A stretch of DNA of 64,000 nt from Paraphaeosphaeria minitans (taxonomy: Eukaryota > Ascomycota > Dothideomycetes > Pleosporales > Didymosphaeriaceae): NCBI GenBank assembly GCA_015832175.1, contig WJXW01000006.1, positions 1,798,001 to 1,862,000 on the forward strand. Direction: 5' to 3'. The notes beneath the pieces were generated by a model, which did no database searches, was not told the origin of the DNA, and was given only the letters and a program-made list of their open reading frames with translations. A program made the position numbers and the translations under genes. Below, piece after piece: positions 42,601 through 54,800 of this stretch. Position 1 is the stretch's first letter, and each line of letters opens with the position of its first letter.

Positions 42601-43262
42601 ATGTCTGACTACGGAGGTGGCGACGACGGATACGATGAGGGAGGCTTCAACGAGTACGGCCTCTCCGAACCTCAATCCTGGCAAGGCGCGCATGCGTAAA
42701 GGGACAGTAGACTGACTACTTTGCTTCACTAGTGGCGGCATAGATGTCTACGACGATGAGGCAGAGCCCGATGTTTACGACGACGATGGCGCCGACGGCG
42801 AGGGCCAGGAAGAAGACCCGGAGAGAGAGCACGACGGGGACAACATCGTGGAGAGCGGCGACCCGAGCGCGGCTGCGGCAGCCAAAGCAAAAAACACTGT
42901 GGCTGCGGAAAAGTCAAAGAAAGTGCCCAACGACCAACGCTCAACGACTCCCTACATGACCAAGTACGAGAAGGCGCGCATACTGGGAACGCGCGCCCTG
43001 CAGATCAGGTGCGGAAGCTACTATAGAAATGGCGAGGATTGCGGCTGACACATTTCAGTGGTAACGCGCCCGTCCTCATCGATGTAGAGGGCATGACGGA
43101 TCCTCTTGAGATTGCCCAGAAAGAACTGCGCGAGAAGAAGATTCCTTTGGTCGTGCGGCGATATCTCCCCGATGGCTTGTAAGTTCCTGCCACATTTGCA
43201 CGAGAACTGCACTCACACAACATAGCTATGAGGACTGGACGTGCGAGGAGCTCCTGACATAG
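42601..43262 (+). CDS. RPB6: RNA polymerases I, II and III shared subunit RPABC2 (Rpb6)
   Basis: Four exons, 42601-42695, 42733-43008, 43059-43178 and 43226-43262, give 175 aa. The N-terminal half is acidic and disordered ([27 protein letters not shown]). The conserved C-terminal half reads [60 protein letters not shown] and ends [12 protein letters not shown], the near-invariant Rpb6 end. Intron 1 is only 37 bp. The last exon encodes about a dozen residues. Rpb6 sits at the base of the clamp in all three nuclear polymerases. Confidence 0.95.
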
Positions 43263-43734
43263 AGTTCGAGGCAAGACGGATGCGGTGGCACAACAAAGTA
43301 GCAATGTTGGTTTCTGCATAGCGCATGCTGAGGTAACACATGGTATCAGACTCACGTCGTAGAACTGTAGGTGGGCCTGGGTTGCGCATTGCATTTGGCG
43401 TGGAGTTTCTAAGAAGGGAAAACGGAGCATGCTCGGCGAACGGCGCAACATTGATCATTAACACATACCCTCCGAGTGAAGACCGAATTTACACACTTCT
43501 TTGGTGCATAGCGGGCCTGGAAGCGGATCCGATTGCTTTAGAGTGATGGATCACTTACCCCGATTAAGTCATGGTGGGGTTCGATCAGAGGGGAAAGATG
43601 CCCCGCGTCTAGCATTGGAGCTCCCAACGTCACAAACAAAACCAGACCGCGCCCCAAATCGCGTCTGCATCTACACCAACCACTCCTCTAACGCCATCAC
43701 GTATCTCTATCGCGCACTCCGTTCGGTTGCCACC
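43263..43734. other. Intergenic
   Basis: About 470 bp between RPB6 and the S-formylglutathione hydrolase gene. Nothing recognised beyond the expected 3' UTR and promoter. Confidence 0.4.
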
Positions 43735-44752
43735 ATGTCTTTCGAAACCACCGCTACCATTGCTTCCTTTGGAGGCAAGCTGTTGAAGCTGAAGCATCAG
43801 TCGTCTAGCACAGGAACAGACATGGCACTGAATCTTTACCTTCCACCACAAGCTCTGAAGTCGGGCGCCAAGGTTCCTGTGCTGTTCCATCTGTCTGGCT
43901 TGACATGTACGGGCGACAATTGCTCCGAGAAGGGCTTCTTCCAGCACGGTGCCAGTCAGAGGGGCCTTGCTGTTGTGTACCCTGACACTAGCCCCAGTAT
44001 GTTGAGCATGCGCGGATGGCTTAGTCTTTTGCCAATCTAAATACATAAACAGGAGGTCTGAAAACCGAGGGTGAGGACGACGCGTACGATTTTGGTTCCG
44101 GTGCCGGTTTCTACGTCGACGCAACCAAGGAGCCATGGAACAAGGGCTACAATATGTACTCGTATATCACCAGAGAGCTCCCAGAAGCTTTGTTCGCACA
44201 TTTCAAGGAGCTCGACGGTAGCCGGGTCAGCATTACTGGTCACAGCATGGGAGGCCACGGTGCCCTTACACTTGTATGTCACTTACTGCGATGTATGACC
44301 GAGCTAACGAAATCCAGTTTCTCAAGAACCCTGGAATGTATAAGTCGGTCTCCGCATTCGCACCCATAGCGAACCCTATCAACGCTCCTTGGGGACAGAA
44401 AGCATTCAAGGGCTACTTTGGCGAGGACCAGCAGCAGAAGTGGAAGGAGCACGATGCAACCGAGCTAGTGAAGCAGTGGAAAGGCCCACTGGAGATACTC
44501 ATCGACGTGGTTCGCCAACCCGTGCACCTTGCTCCCATAACGGTACATGCTAATCAAGTTCAGGGTACTGGCGACAACTTCTACAAGCAAAAGCAGCTTC
44601 TTCCCGAAAACTTTATTGAGGCGGCTAAGGAGGCGGGCAACGACAAGGGAATCAACCTGCGTTTGCAACCCGATTATGACCACAGCTACTATTTCATGGC
44701 CACATTTGCAGACGACCACGTTGCATGGGCAGCGAAGCACTTGGGAGTCTAG
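43735..44752 (+). CDS. S-formylglutathione hydrolase (esterase D family)
   Basis: Four exons, 43735-43996, 44053-44273, 44318-44509 and 44564-44752, give 287 aa, the family length. The start has a strong context (caccATGt). Motifs: [20 protein letters not shown] (oxyanion region), [19 protein letters not shown], nucleophile [29 protein letters not shown], and catalytic Asp/His segments ILIDVGTGDNFY and DYDHSYYFM. It hydrolyses S-formylglutathione to formate and glutathione in formaldehyde detoxification, in the cytosol. Intron 3 (44510-44563) has a weak donor GTTCGC, but a GCTAATC branch-like site, and its removal restores LIDVGTGD. Confidence 0.95.
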
Positions 44753-45618
44753 TAGGTTGACTGTACGCATAGGAATTACAGTTAATAACCGCTACAGAAG
44801 CGACTCAGTAGCGAAGGTGAAGCTTTGAGCAGGCGATTAATCGTCGCCGACAGCCAAGGTTTATGTAAGATATCTCAAGTCTTTCACAAGGTCGTGCAGC
44901 GTACACAATTAGTGATCAGAAATAAATTCTATCATCATACACAACGTATTGACCCTAGCTTGCATATCGTGAATGAGCCTAGCTCTACATTTGGCACCGG
45001 GGCAGAAATCTGGATATAATCCACCTAGCACGCTGTACTCAAATTTTGTCCTAGTCCTGTACCTTAAGCGGACAGAACTGAGCCCGCTTCATATCAGAGG
45101 GGTTTCGTTCTTTTGCAATGCTAACGCACTCTGTCAAATCCGTCAACCCATGTGAACAATCAAAGACTATCCAGGATAAACTTGCAAAGTCGGCACTTTG
45201 CGTAAATTCAACTGGCACGTGCGCGCATCGACGGTTGGGTCCCACCGCCCGGCCTAACCTAACCGCACACAATTGAGATTCATTGCACGGTCACCCAACC
45301 CAAACCACGTCACGCGAACAAAGACCACGACTTTGCCTCTGCTCTCAGTGACCGTCCTAACTACTCCTGCCTGCCAGAGATCCTTGTCCACCAGCGACAC
45401 CGATTATTTCACCCCACCAAGGCAGCCCTACTGCCCCGCGCTCGCGCTCCGCTTTCACTGCCCGCCACACCTTGACAATGCAGGCAGCGCGTTCGCCAAT
45501 GGCCCGGTAGCTCAAAGAAAACAACACCTCACACCACTGTCTCAGCTGCTTTACTGTGTAAAACTTGTGACACCCGACTAAACACTGAGATCGATTTCCT
45601 TCTAAGACGGTGGGGGAC
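44753..45618. other. Intergenic, with a partial repeat copy
   Basis: About 870 bp. Bases 45029-45065 (CTGTACTCAAATTTTGTCCT then AGTCCTGTACCTT) match the right half of the dispersed inverted-repeat element. The rest is promoter for LOS1. Confidence 0.45.
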
Positions 45619-48600
45619 ATGGAAGCCCAGGTAGGCGGTGTGCCCGCGGTGTTTTGGACTACTCCGACTGTTTACTCTACCAGGTTGAAAATGCGATCCA
45701 AATCGCCTCCGACCCCACCTCGAGCCAGCAACTGCGCGGGCAGGCCATAGAATACCTCAATCAGCTGCGCACCGAAGGTTCAGCATGGCAGGCGGGCCTC
45801 ACATTATTCACGCGCGAGCCTCGCGCACCCGAGATCACTCGCCATACCTCGCTCGACCTCGTAAATAATGCCATGCAAGAGAATCGCCTAGACGACCAGA
45901 GCTTATCCTACATCAAGGACACTCTGATGAACTACATTCGACAGACATATGCAGCTGGGAGCGCTTCGGCGGATGCGGGTCACATACAGAACAAGCTGAT
46001 GCAGACCATCACCTACCTTTTTGTGGCTCTTTATCCGTCCTCGTGGCAATCCTTCTTCGACGACTTTCGTGCGCTCGCCGGCGACCAAGCTACCATCGGC
46101 AGTGTCAACTATACATTAACTTTGCTTTACCTCCGCCTATTGGCCCAAGTACATGATGAGATAGCAGATGTTCTAGTGGCAAGACCAGAGGACGAGAAGA
46201 AACGCAACACGGAGCTCAAAGATCTGATCCGCCAACGCGATGCTCAGAAGATTTCATTATCTTGGCAAGAAATACTGGCAAAGTGGAGGGAGACCGACTT
46301 GGGTCTGATAGAGATGTGTCTGAGGACCATCGGGCGTTGGGTCAGCTGGATCGACATCTCACTTGTGGTCAACGAGAACATGATTATGATCTTTCTGCAG
46401 ATGGCAGGCCAACAAGGTATCTCGTCCCCGGAAACCCCAGAAGGACGGGCTCGGGACGCTGCAATCGATACGTTTTCCGAAATTGTGAGCAAGAAGATGG
46501 GACCCGCGGACAAGATACAACTGATTGAATTCCTGAATCTTGGATCGGTCGTTGGCCAGCTCATCGGCAGCCCTGCCCTTGCTGACCAGAGCACACCCGA
46601 CTACGACAATGACCTTGCCGAGACTGTGGCAAAGCTAGTCAACAACATCGTTTTCGACATTGTCAAAATCCTTGAAAAGGATAATAACGATGAACAAACC
46701 CGCCAGCGTGCGGATGCACTCATTCAGGTATTCACACCGTACTTGCTGAGATTTTTCGCGGATCAATACGACGAAGTCTGCTCAACTGTCATTCCTTCCC
46801 TAACCGATCTTCTCACATTCTTCCGAAAACTGCAGAAGAAGATTCGTTCCTTACCATCGCAGTACGCGGCCATACTTCCTCCCGTTCTCGAAGCCATAAT
46901 CGCGAAGATGAAGTACGACGAGGCGGTTTCCTGGGGAGAGGAGGGTGAACAGACGGATGAAGCCGAATTTCAAGATCTTCGAAAGCGGCTGCACGTATTG
47001 CAATTGACTGTGGCAGCCATTGACGAAAACTTCTACATCGAGACTTTGAGTCGCGTCGTGAGCGACACATTCGGGCGACTATCCGCAGGAGGTCATTCCT
47101 CATTGGACTGGCGCGATCTGGATCTGGCGCTTTACGAGATGTATCTTTTCGGAGAATTGGCGACGCGCAATTCTGGTCTTTACGCTAAGCGTGAGCCTTC
47201 TTCCGAGGCTGCACAGCGGCTGGTGGGGATGATGAATAGCATGCTGGATGCTGGTAAGCACTACTTGATTCCAACAAAGAGCGACCCCTGACATGAAATA
47301 GACATCGCCAGCTACCCTCACCCTGCCATTCAACTGCAGTACATGGAAATATGCGTGCGTTATTACCAATTCTTCGAACAAAATCCACAACAAATTCCAA
47401 AGGTGCTCGAAAATTTCGTTCGTCTCACTCACAACAACCACATCAAGGTCCGCTCGAGGTCTTGGTACTTGTTCCAGCGGCTAGTTCGACATCTACGAGC
47501 ACAGCTTGGTAACGTATCATATGACATCATCCAGGCTATCGGCGATCTTCTCACCATCAAAGCCGAGCTCCCAGAGGAATCTGGGGATGACATGTCATCT
47601 GACGAGGAAGATCAGTCTGCGGACGCTCTCTTCAATTCCCAGCTGTACCTGTTTGAAGCGGTTGGATGCATTGCCTCGTCTAGCACAGTCTCGACAGAAA
47701 ATAAGAAGCTCTACGCGCAGACTATCATGACTCCGCTCTTTGCCGACCTGGAAAAGACGTTGCCACAGGCACAGAACGGCGATGAGCGCTCTATTCTACA
47801 AATCCATCACATCATCATGGCTATCGGGACGCTCGCACGCGGGTTCTCTGACTGGGTCCCCTCCAGCAACAGCGCACTTCCCCAGAGTGAAGTATCAGAT
47901 GAATTTGCCAAGGCATCAGAAGCCATTCTCATTGCTCTGAAATCTCTCAATTCGTCAAGCACGATCCGCTACGCCGCCCGATTCGCGTTCTCCCGTATGA
48001 TCGCTGTACTTGGCTCGCGAATCCTCCAAGAAATTCCGTCGTGGATCGAGGGCCTGTTATCCCTCAGCTCTTCCATGGACGAGATTGCCACTTTCATGAA
48101 AGTTTTGGGTCAGATCATATTCACCTTCAAAACGGAGATTGCCGGTATACTGGACACGGTCCTCACGCCTCTCCTGCAACGTATCTTCACCGCCTTGGCG
48201 ACTACTCCTTCTGGTACAGACGACGAGATTCAATTGGCGGAACTTCGTCGAGAGTACCTCAACTTCATATCGGTGGTGCTTGGAAACGGACTCGGTTCTG
48301 TGTTTGTGAGCGACGTCAACCAGGCGACATTCGACTCCATCATCACGTCGATTGACACGTTTGCCAGAGACACATCGGATTACCCAACAGCTCGTCTGGC
48401 TCTATCTGTGCTGATTCGTATGACTTCAGTATGGAGTGGGCCAGACAAAGTAGGGCCAGGCGCAAACGCGAGCCCGACCAGTCCCGGCGCAGCTTCCATT
48501 CCTGGGTTTGAGAACTTTGTCATGGAGCGCTTCTCGCCGCTTGTGTGGTCGATTCCGGCCTCTGGGGGATTCAATTCAAAGGACGCACAAGCGAAGCAAG

Positions 48601-48815
48601 TACTCCACGAGGTCGCCAACCTGCAGGCAGAGATGGTGAAGAAGGTTGGCGAGCCCTATGTCGAGCGGCTCAGGACAGACCTCTCGGGGATGGGTGTGAG
48701 CGAGGATGTGGTCGATGGCTACCTGCGAACGCTCGCCGGTGCGTTTGAGGGCGTGGAGAAGTTCAAAGAGTGGCGAATCTTCTTTGCACGATTTGTGAGC
48801 TCGGCACAAGGCTAG
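45619..48815 (+). CDS. LOS1: Exportin-T (tRNA nuclear export receptor)
   Basis: Three exons, 45619-45630, 45684-47253 and 47302-48815, give 1031 aa, typical of fungal Los1. Exon 1 is a 12-bp microexon encoding Met-Glu-Ala-Gln, joined to VENAIQIASDPTSSQQLRGQ. The body is all-helical HEAT-repeat sequence. Recognisable exportin-T segments are YIKDTLMNYIRQTY, VRYYQFFEQNPQQIP, LENFVRLTHNNHIKVRSRSW and YLFQRLVRHLRAQL. With RanGTP it carries mature tRNAs from nucleus to cytoplasm. An acidic loop (SGDDMSSDEEDQSAD) interrupts the C-terminal half. The gene end overlaps a 46-bp tandem duplication. Confidence 0.94.
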
Positions 48816-48882
48816 AGGCGAGGGTCGATGCATAGGATTTGCGAGCTCGTCACAAGGCTAGAGGCGAGCGTGAATACATGGG
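48791..48882 (+). repeat. 46-bp tandem duplication spanning the LOS1 stop codon
   Basis: Two successive 46-bp units beginning ATTTGTGAGCTCGGCACAAG and ATTTGCGAGCTCGTCACAAG, with about seven mismatches. The first includes the stop, so the second copy is untranslated. A third start, ATTTGTGG, follows. Confidence 0.85.
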
Positions 48883-49436
48883 ATTTGTGGAGGAGGAGGA
48901 GAAGGAGGAAATACCTGATCTGGCGCACTAGCGTTCATGGGGCGGCGGTACTTTTGCATTGTGGGCGTGCATGGTGGGATTGGCCAGCGTTGCATGTGGG
49001 GATATACCATAACAAAACCCAGATGGCTGATTTAGCGGAATAGTGAATTTTGACTGACCTACTACCTACTACTGGATGCGTCATGTGTTTCTTTTTTTTT
49101 CTCATGCGATTCTACAGAACAGTGACTCTTGTGCGACCACAGAGATGATTCTGGGGCTGCTCGCACATGACGTGTCCAGAGGATCGCGAGTAGGTCGAGT
49201 TGACCTATGATGCAAGACTCGGCCTTTTCGCTTCACCTTTGCAAGCTTGCAACCGATCTTTGACTTTTTTGACTTGACACGAGCGAGCGGTTCATCACGC
49301 TGGTCAGGATCAACAGCAATCGTTTCCGACGTGTATCTACCTACCGCAGTCAACACACAGCGAAGCACGCACGCAGAAGGCGACTGATCCTGGACCGGCT
49401 GAACCGAAATCTTCATCCTGCCTGGGTGCCCCTAGG

Positions 49437-49465
49437 TAGATACCTACCTACCTACCTACCTACCT
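49437..49465 (+). repeat. (CCTA)n tetranucleotide run
   Basis: About six CCTA units preceded by GTAGATA. Similar short CCTA/TAGG runs recur near 51170, 56150-56190, 56860 and 59390. Confidence 0.9.
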
Positions 49466-50056
49466 GGGGCATCTTTCACGGCCGTGCTCTTTGCGAAAGA
49501 TGGATAGGCCGAAAACATCACGGATCCCGACCGGGGTGCTTTCTTGCGCGCGGAACGGTGAAGCAGCCAATCACGCAGCGAGGACTGTCCGAGATTGGGG
49601 ACCGGGGGGCTTTCCAGCTGACCTTGCAACCCTCAGGACGATCGGACGCTGCTCCGCTCAACGCAATCACCGCCGATGAATTGCGGAATGCGAGTTTGCC
49701 CGAGCGGCGTGACTTTTCGACGCCGGGTGGAAGCGCGCGGGTGCAGTTTCGATTGGTTGGCATATCTGTGGCTATTGGCAAGAGGGGGTTTTATTAGGTA
49801 TATTCACGTTAGCGCTCTACTGCTGCTGCTGCTCGCGGCGCGCGGAGCGAGACCAGTTTTCACCTGCCTGTTCGGTGAGTAGTCTTGTGGGAGGGAGGGA
49901 AGGTGGGCTTTAAATAGGTCGGAGTTTTCACGAGGTGGGCCATGCGGGGTGGGGAGTAGGAGTAGGTTCGAGGATCGAGGACATCACGATCGGGAACAGC
50001 TGGCACGGGTCGAGGCGTTGGCCACTCGATCTGCGGCTGTTGATGGGCGGCGGCAA

Positions 50057-50057
<1 letters not shown>

Positions 50058-50096
<39 letters not shown>
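50058..50096 (+). repeat. (GAC)13 trinucleotide run
   Basis: Thirteen exact GAC units followed by three AAC units, in noncoding sequence. Confidence 0.97.
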
Positions 50097-50149
50097 AACA
50101 ACAACGATGTCGGGCAGGAAGTCTTTTGAGGAAGTGTTGCAGTCTGGCC

Positions 50150-50885
50150 AGTCTTCTAGGTAGCCAGTCGTTTAGCCAGTCGAGTAGCCAGTATTCTAGC
50201 CAGTCGAGTCGCCAGTCGAGTCGCCAGTCGAGTAGCCAGTATTTTAGCCAGTCGAGTCGCCAGTCGTTTAGCCAGTCGAGTAGTCAGTCGTTTAGCCAGT
50301 CGAGTATCTAGCCGTCTACCCAGTCGAGTCGCCAGTCGAGTCGCCAGTCGAGTATCTAGCCGTCTAGCCATCGTCTACATCCTACTTAGGTAGCCAGCCT
50401 TCTAGCCAGTCGTCTAGCCAGTATTCTAGGTAGCCAGCATCCTACCTAGCCAGCATCCTACCTAGCCAGCATCCTACCTAGCCAGCATCCTACCTAGCCA
50501 GCATCCTACCTAGCCAGCATCCTACCTAGCCAGTCTCTTGCCAGTATTCTAGGTAGCCAGCATCCTACCTAACCAGTCGTCTAGCCAGTATTCTAGGTAG
50601 CCAGCATCCTACCTAGCCAGTATCCTACCTAGCCAGTCTCTTGCCAGTATTCTAGGTAGCCAGCATCCTACCTTGCCAGTATCCTACCTAGCCAGTCTCT
50701 TGCCGGTATTCTAGGTAGCCAGCATCCTACCCAGCCAGTCGTCTAGCCAGTATTCTAGCCAGCCTTGTAGCCATTCTCTAGCCAGCCTTGTAGCCATTCT
50801 CTAGCCAGCCTTGTATCCACCCTTCTAGCCATCCTCCTAGCCATTATATAGCCACCCTTTTAGCCATTCTCTAGCCAGTCTTCTA
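50150..50885 (+). repeat. Minisatellite built on AGCCAGT / AGCCAGCATCCTACCT units
   Basis: The first part (50150-50360) is made of CCAGTCGAG and CCAGTCGTTTAG type units. From about 50435 the unit is AGCCAGCATCCTACCT, five or more times in a row. A higher-order unit TCTTGCCAGTATTCTAGGTA plus AGCCAGCATCCTACC recurs at least three times to about 50740. It ends with AGCCAGCCTTGTAGCCATTC units. All share an AGCCA core. Confidence 0.95.
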
Positions 50886-51195
50886 GAAGTGGGGGAAGGC
50901 CGGCGTGAACAGCTGGGTCTGCGTCCATCTACAGGTGCGAACAAGCAAAGGCACGGCGATGCGATGCGGTGCGCAAAGGCGGCCCACAGCATCGCAGCGA
51001 ATGAGGCTGCGTCTTCCACCGTCCTTCTAGAAGCGTGCCCTCAGCACCGAGTCGAACGCCGGCCGCCGTGCCAATGATGGTAGCATCCTCCTGTCGCACT
51101 CCACTCCACCCACTCCACCCACTCCACCCTCGAGGACCCACGCCGCTGTCCCTGCCCGCCCGTCTACCTACCGCGCACCGTCCAACGTGCCCGCA

Positions 51196-51250
51196 CCTCG
51201 CCCTCGCCCTCGCCCTCACCCTCGCCTTCACCTTCACCCTCGCCCTCGCC
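51196..51250 (+). repeat. (CCTCGC/CCTCAC/CCTTCA)n hexanucleotide array
   Basis: About nine pyrimidine-rich hexamers of the CCTCGC type with C/T variants, in the upstream region of the phosphodiesterase gene. Confidence 0.9.
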
Positions 51251-51327
51251 CGCGCGCACCCAGCAAGCAATGGTCCTCGCGCAGCCTTAGCATACAGCGA
51301 GCGCGCGAGCCCCTGCGTCCGACTGAC

Positions 51328-51380
51328 CTCCAGCTCCAGCTCCAGCTCCAGCTCCAGCTCCAGCTCCAGCTCCAGCTCCA
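51328..51380 (+). repeat. (CAGCTC)8 hexanucleotide array
   Basis: Eight consecutive CAGCTC units, about 0.5 kb before the phosphodiesterase start. Confidence 0.95.
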
Positions 51381-51879
51381 ACGCCCGCTTCCGCTCCCTT
51401 TGAGCACCCGTCGCACCTGCCCCCAGTCGACGCCCTGCACCTTCTTTCGCCACGCTTGCCTGCCTCCGTCGAGTCTGCGCCCATCCTCCTCGACAGCCAC
51501 CACCTTGAGCAGCGCATCTCGCTGCGTGGCCCCAGCGCAACCCGCCTGAGCTGCCGCCATCTCCTGGGAACCTCGTCGTTTCAGGTTAGATCTGTCTTTC
51601 CCCACGCCGTCCGCGCCCTGGCACCCAAAGCCATCGCATCCACAGCTGTCTCTCCAAGACGCCCGTCTCAATTGCTCACCTTTCTGCCCTCGCCGCCTCG
51701 CCGCCTCGCCGCCTCCCCACCTCCGCGCGCTGCGCTACGCCGACCCGTCTCGCCTTACCCACAAGTCGCGACGACCACTCCCCATTTTGCGCCGGATATA
51801 GACTCCCTCCCGATCGAGCGGGAGGCTCCACGAATCGCAGAGACCAGTGCCCGCCGTCGCTGCCCACCGAGTGGAGAAG

Positions 51880-54800
51880 ATGGAGCATGGCGCCTGCAAT
51901 GTGATATACATTGATCGTCGCGCCAACGATGAACATGTGCGGAGAGAGACGCTGTCCAGCTCGCTCGTTGCGCGCACTTCGACCGGCAACGTGCCCCAGG
52001 GCTACTTCCCCGGCCCCGCAAAGGCTCCCCCGCCCCAAGTCCATACAAATGTCGAGAGCATTCTCTCCATATTCAACGAAGGTACGCGCTGACCATCTCC
52101 GCTGCCGTTCCGCCAGAGCGCTGACACAAGCCGACAAGTTCATGTGTGCGGTTCCGGCCGATCGTGTCTTGCCAAGATATCGCAGCTTCTCCATGCCACC
52201 AAAGAATCCGTCCCTACCGTAGTGCTCATAGACCTTCCCTACGATGAAGAGCAACGGCTTAAGCGGCTGTCGCGCGAGCCTAGAACCCCGTCGCCGACGG
52301 CCACACGTCTGGTTCGACTAGACACCGGCGAGCCAGACGACCTCTACGGAATGCACCTGCTTACCCACATATCGTCCGAGATCGCCTCCAAGAATTTGTC
52401 CAGACTCGTCATTCCAGTGGTAGTGCTGAGCGGACTGGATCGCGAATGGGCGTCGAATGCGCTGCCCTCCCCTTCGGTTCATGGATCGCAGGTGCTCACC
52501 GACACCGTTCGACTGGTCAGATATCTCGATGCCGGCGCTGTGGACGTATTGTCGAGTCCGTTATCAAAAGACAGCGTGCATGGGCTCGTGATACACGCTT
52601 ACCGGGTGCACAAAGACGTCACGCGAGAAGAGGCCAGTTTCCTGACGACGAAGCGAAACAGGAAGCTGAGCTGGTTTGGTGTCAGTGACCAGAAACCCTA
52701 CGCGTACTTGCGCGAGGCCATGGTCTCGAATTTGATGGGTGGCATCTGCAACCCAGAGACAGTGGGCGAGTCTCTGGAATCAAAGTATGGCTTTCTACAC
52801 GCGAGGTTCTGTGAGCATGCTAATAGTCACAGGGACATATTTGTTGAAGAGGAGCGCAAAGAAATCATCGCAGCAGCCATCGGCACGTGGGCCTTCTCGG
52901 CGCACGATTTTACCGATGACGAGCTCCTATACGGCGCTCTGCTTATGCTGAAGCACGCTCTGAAGATGCCCGAAGTTGAAGAGTGGGGCATGACTGATGG
53001 TGTGTTTTCGACTCACGGCTTGATCACTCGCTAACAACGCTTGTTTTCAGATGAATTGACAATATTCTTGCTTGCCAGTCGCACAGCTTACAACGAATTC
53101 GTGCTCTACCACAACTTTCGTCATGTCATCGACGTCCTACAGGCTCTTTTTCATTTTTTAGTACAAATAGGCACATTGCCGTGGTATCCGACTGATACGC
53201 CTCGAGCTCAGACTGTACCCGAATCCGCGATTGCCCAGCTACTCAAGCCATTCGATGCACTTACACTTCTAGTGTCTGCCATCGGTCATGACGTTGGGCA
53301 TCCCGGTGTCAACAACGCTTTCCTGGTCGCACTCAATGCTCCCCTAGCGCAACTCTACAACGACCGCTCCGTTCTCGAATCCTTTCATTGTGCTGCCTAT
53401 TCGCAGATTCTCCGCCGCTACTGGCCCAAAGCGTTCTCCGATGCCGCTATGAGGAAGTTGATGATTAACAGCATCCTCGCGACGGATATGGGATTGCATT
53501 TCAAGTACATGAGCGATCTCGGCAACCTACAAGAAAAACTTGGCCACGACAAAGGCGTGATTGACGGTTGGAACGTCAAAGTTCGTCAGGCGCACAAGGA
53601 TCTCGCTTGCGGCCTATTGATCAAATGTGCCGACATCAGCAACGTGGTAAGAATCTCGTTGCTTCTGCTGCTATTTCGCTAACACCCTGTAGGCACGCAA
53701 GTTCCAAACCGCCGCGCGATGGGCAAATATCCTCACCGACGAGTTCAGTAATCAGGGGGTCATGGAACAAGAACTAGAGATGCCATCTTGTCTGTTCGGT
53801 GGACCACCAATACAAGACGATATCATCAAACTCGGAGAGTCGCAAATCGGATTTATTAACATCTTTGCAAGACCTCTTTTTGAAGCTGTTGCGGATATTC
53901 TACCTGCGATGCGCTACGCTGTGGACGAGATTTTGGCGAACAAGGGTATTTGGGAGAAGAAGATCAATGATGAGAAGAACAAGACGAAGAGACACCCGAA
54001 TTTCTCACTAGGGCATCTCACCCCTTCTTTCGCCGCCGATTCAACACCAAGTCCTCTCTCGGGCGATATGCCTGTTTCGAAATCACCTCCCTCGGCTACA
54101 CTGCCGACGTCTCAGCTTGGCCGTACGGTACAGAGCTCGACGTGGGTAGTCGATTCGGACGATGGAGGTCGTCGCGGTTCAGGGGGCTCCTTTCACGGTG
54201 TTTTGCCGAGTTCACGACGATCATCAGGTGTTGACAAAGGCTCACAACGTTCTTCCGGTGCTGGCATTGCAGTCGTTCGTTCTCGCGAGAACCAGAGTCA
54301 ATCGCGACGAGGGAGTGGCGATGCAAGCTTGACGGCTATCCTGGTAACCCAAACTTCAAGCGCGGGAGATACACCCGAAAAAGAACCTGGCCAGGGTCCG
54401 TCGGGCACTTCCCCTTCGCCATCGGGCCATCGGAAGGACACAATGTCGCCAAAGAAAGGCAAGGATATGCGTCCGGTCACGGCGCCCTCACGACGCAGTC
54501 AGGGTAAGTTGACAAGCTCACAAGATACTCTCTTCTATCTTGCCCCTCGGCCTGTTGGCACTAGTCCTAACATTGAATTAGGAACCAACATGTTTCCCGT
54601 TCCTCATCCGTCATCGCAAAGTCACTCGGAGGTAGATCTCTCTACTACTGCCAACGGAAACTATGATGGCTCAAAGATGCAGACGTGGGAGTCAAATAAG
54701 CTCAGCAACGACAGCAACAATTCTAGGTCTGACGCTTCACGCGACATCCATCGGCGAAGCGAATGGTGGCGACCGGCACGAAAACAGCGCGACAACCGCA

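Larger units (their letters stand above)
48883..51879. other. 3-kb repeat-rich intergenic region
   Basis: No gene is supported. It holds LOS1 3' sequence, a CCTA tetranucleotide run, a GAC run, a long minisatellite and CT-rich hexanucleotide arrays immediately upstream of the phosphodiesterase gene. Open frames here are low-complexity products of the repeats. The last 0.8 kb is probably the promoter and long leader of PDE2. Confidence 0.6.

Noticed and set aside
50126..50311. Open frame encoding Ser/Gln repeats
   Set aside because: It is a by-product of the AGCCAGT minisatellite; both strands give similar low-complexity frames.
50929..51671. Several long frames with Leu-Glu or Ser runs on both strands
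   Set aside because: Generated by the hexanucleotide arrays upstream of PDE2.
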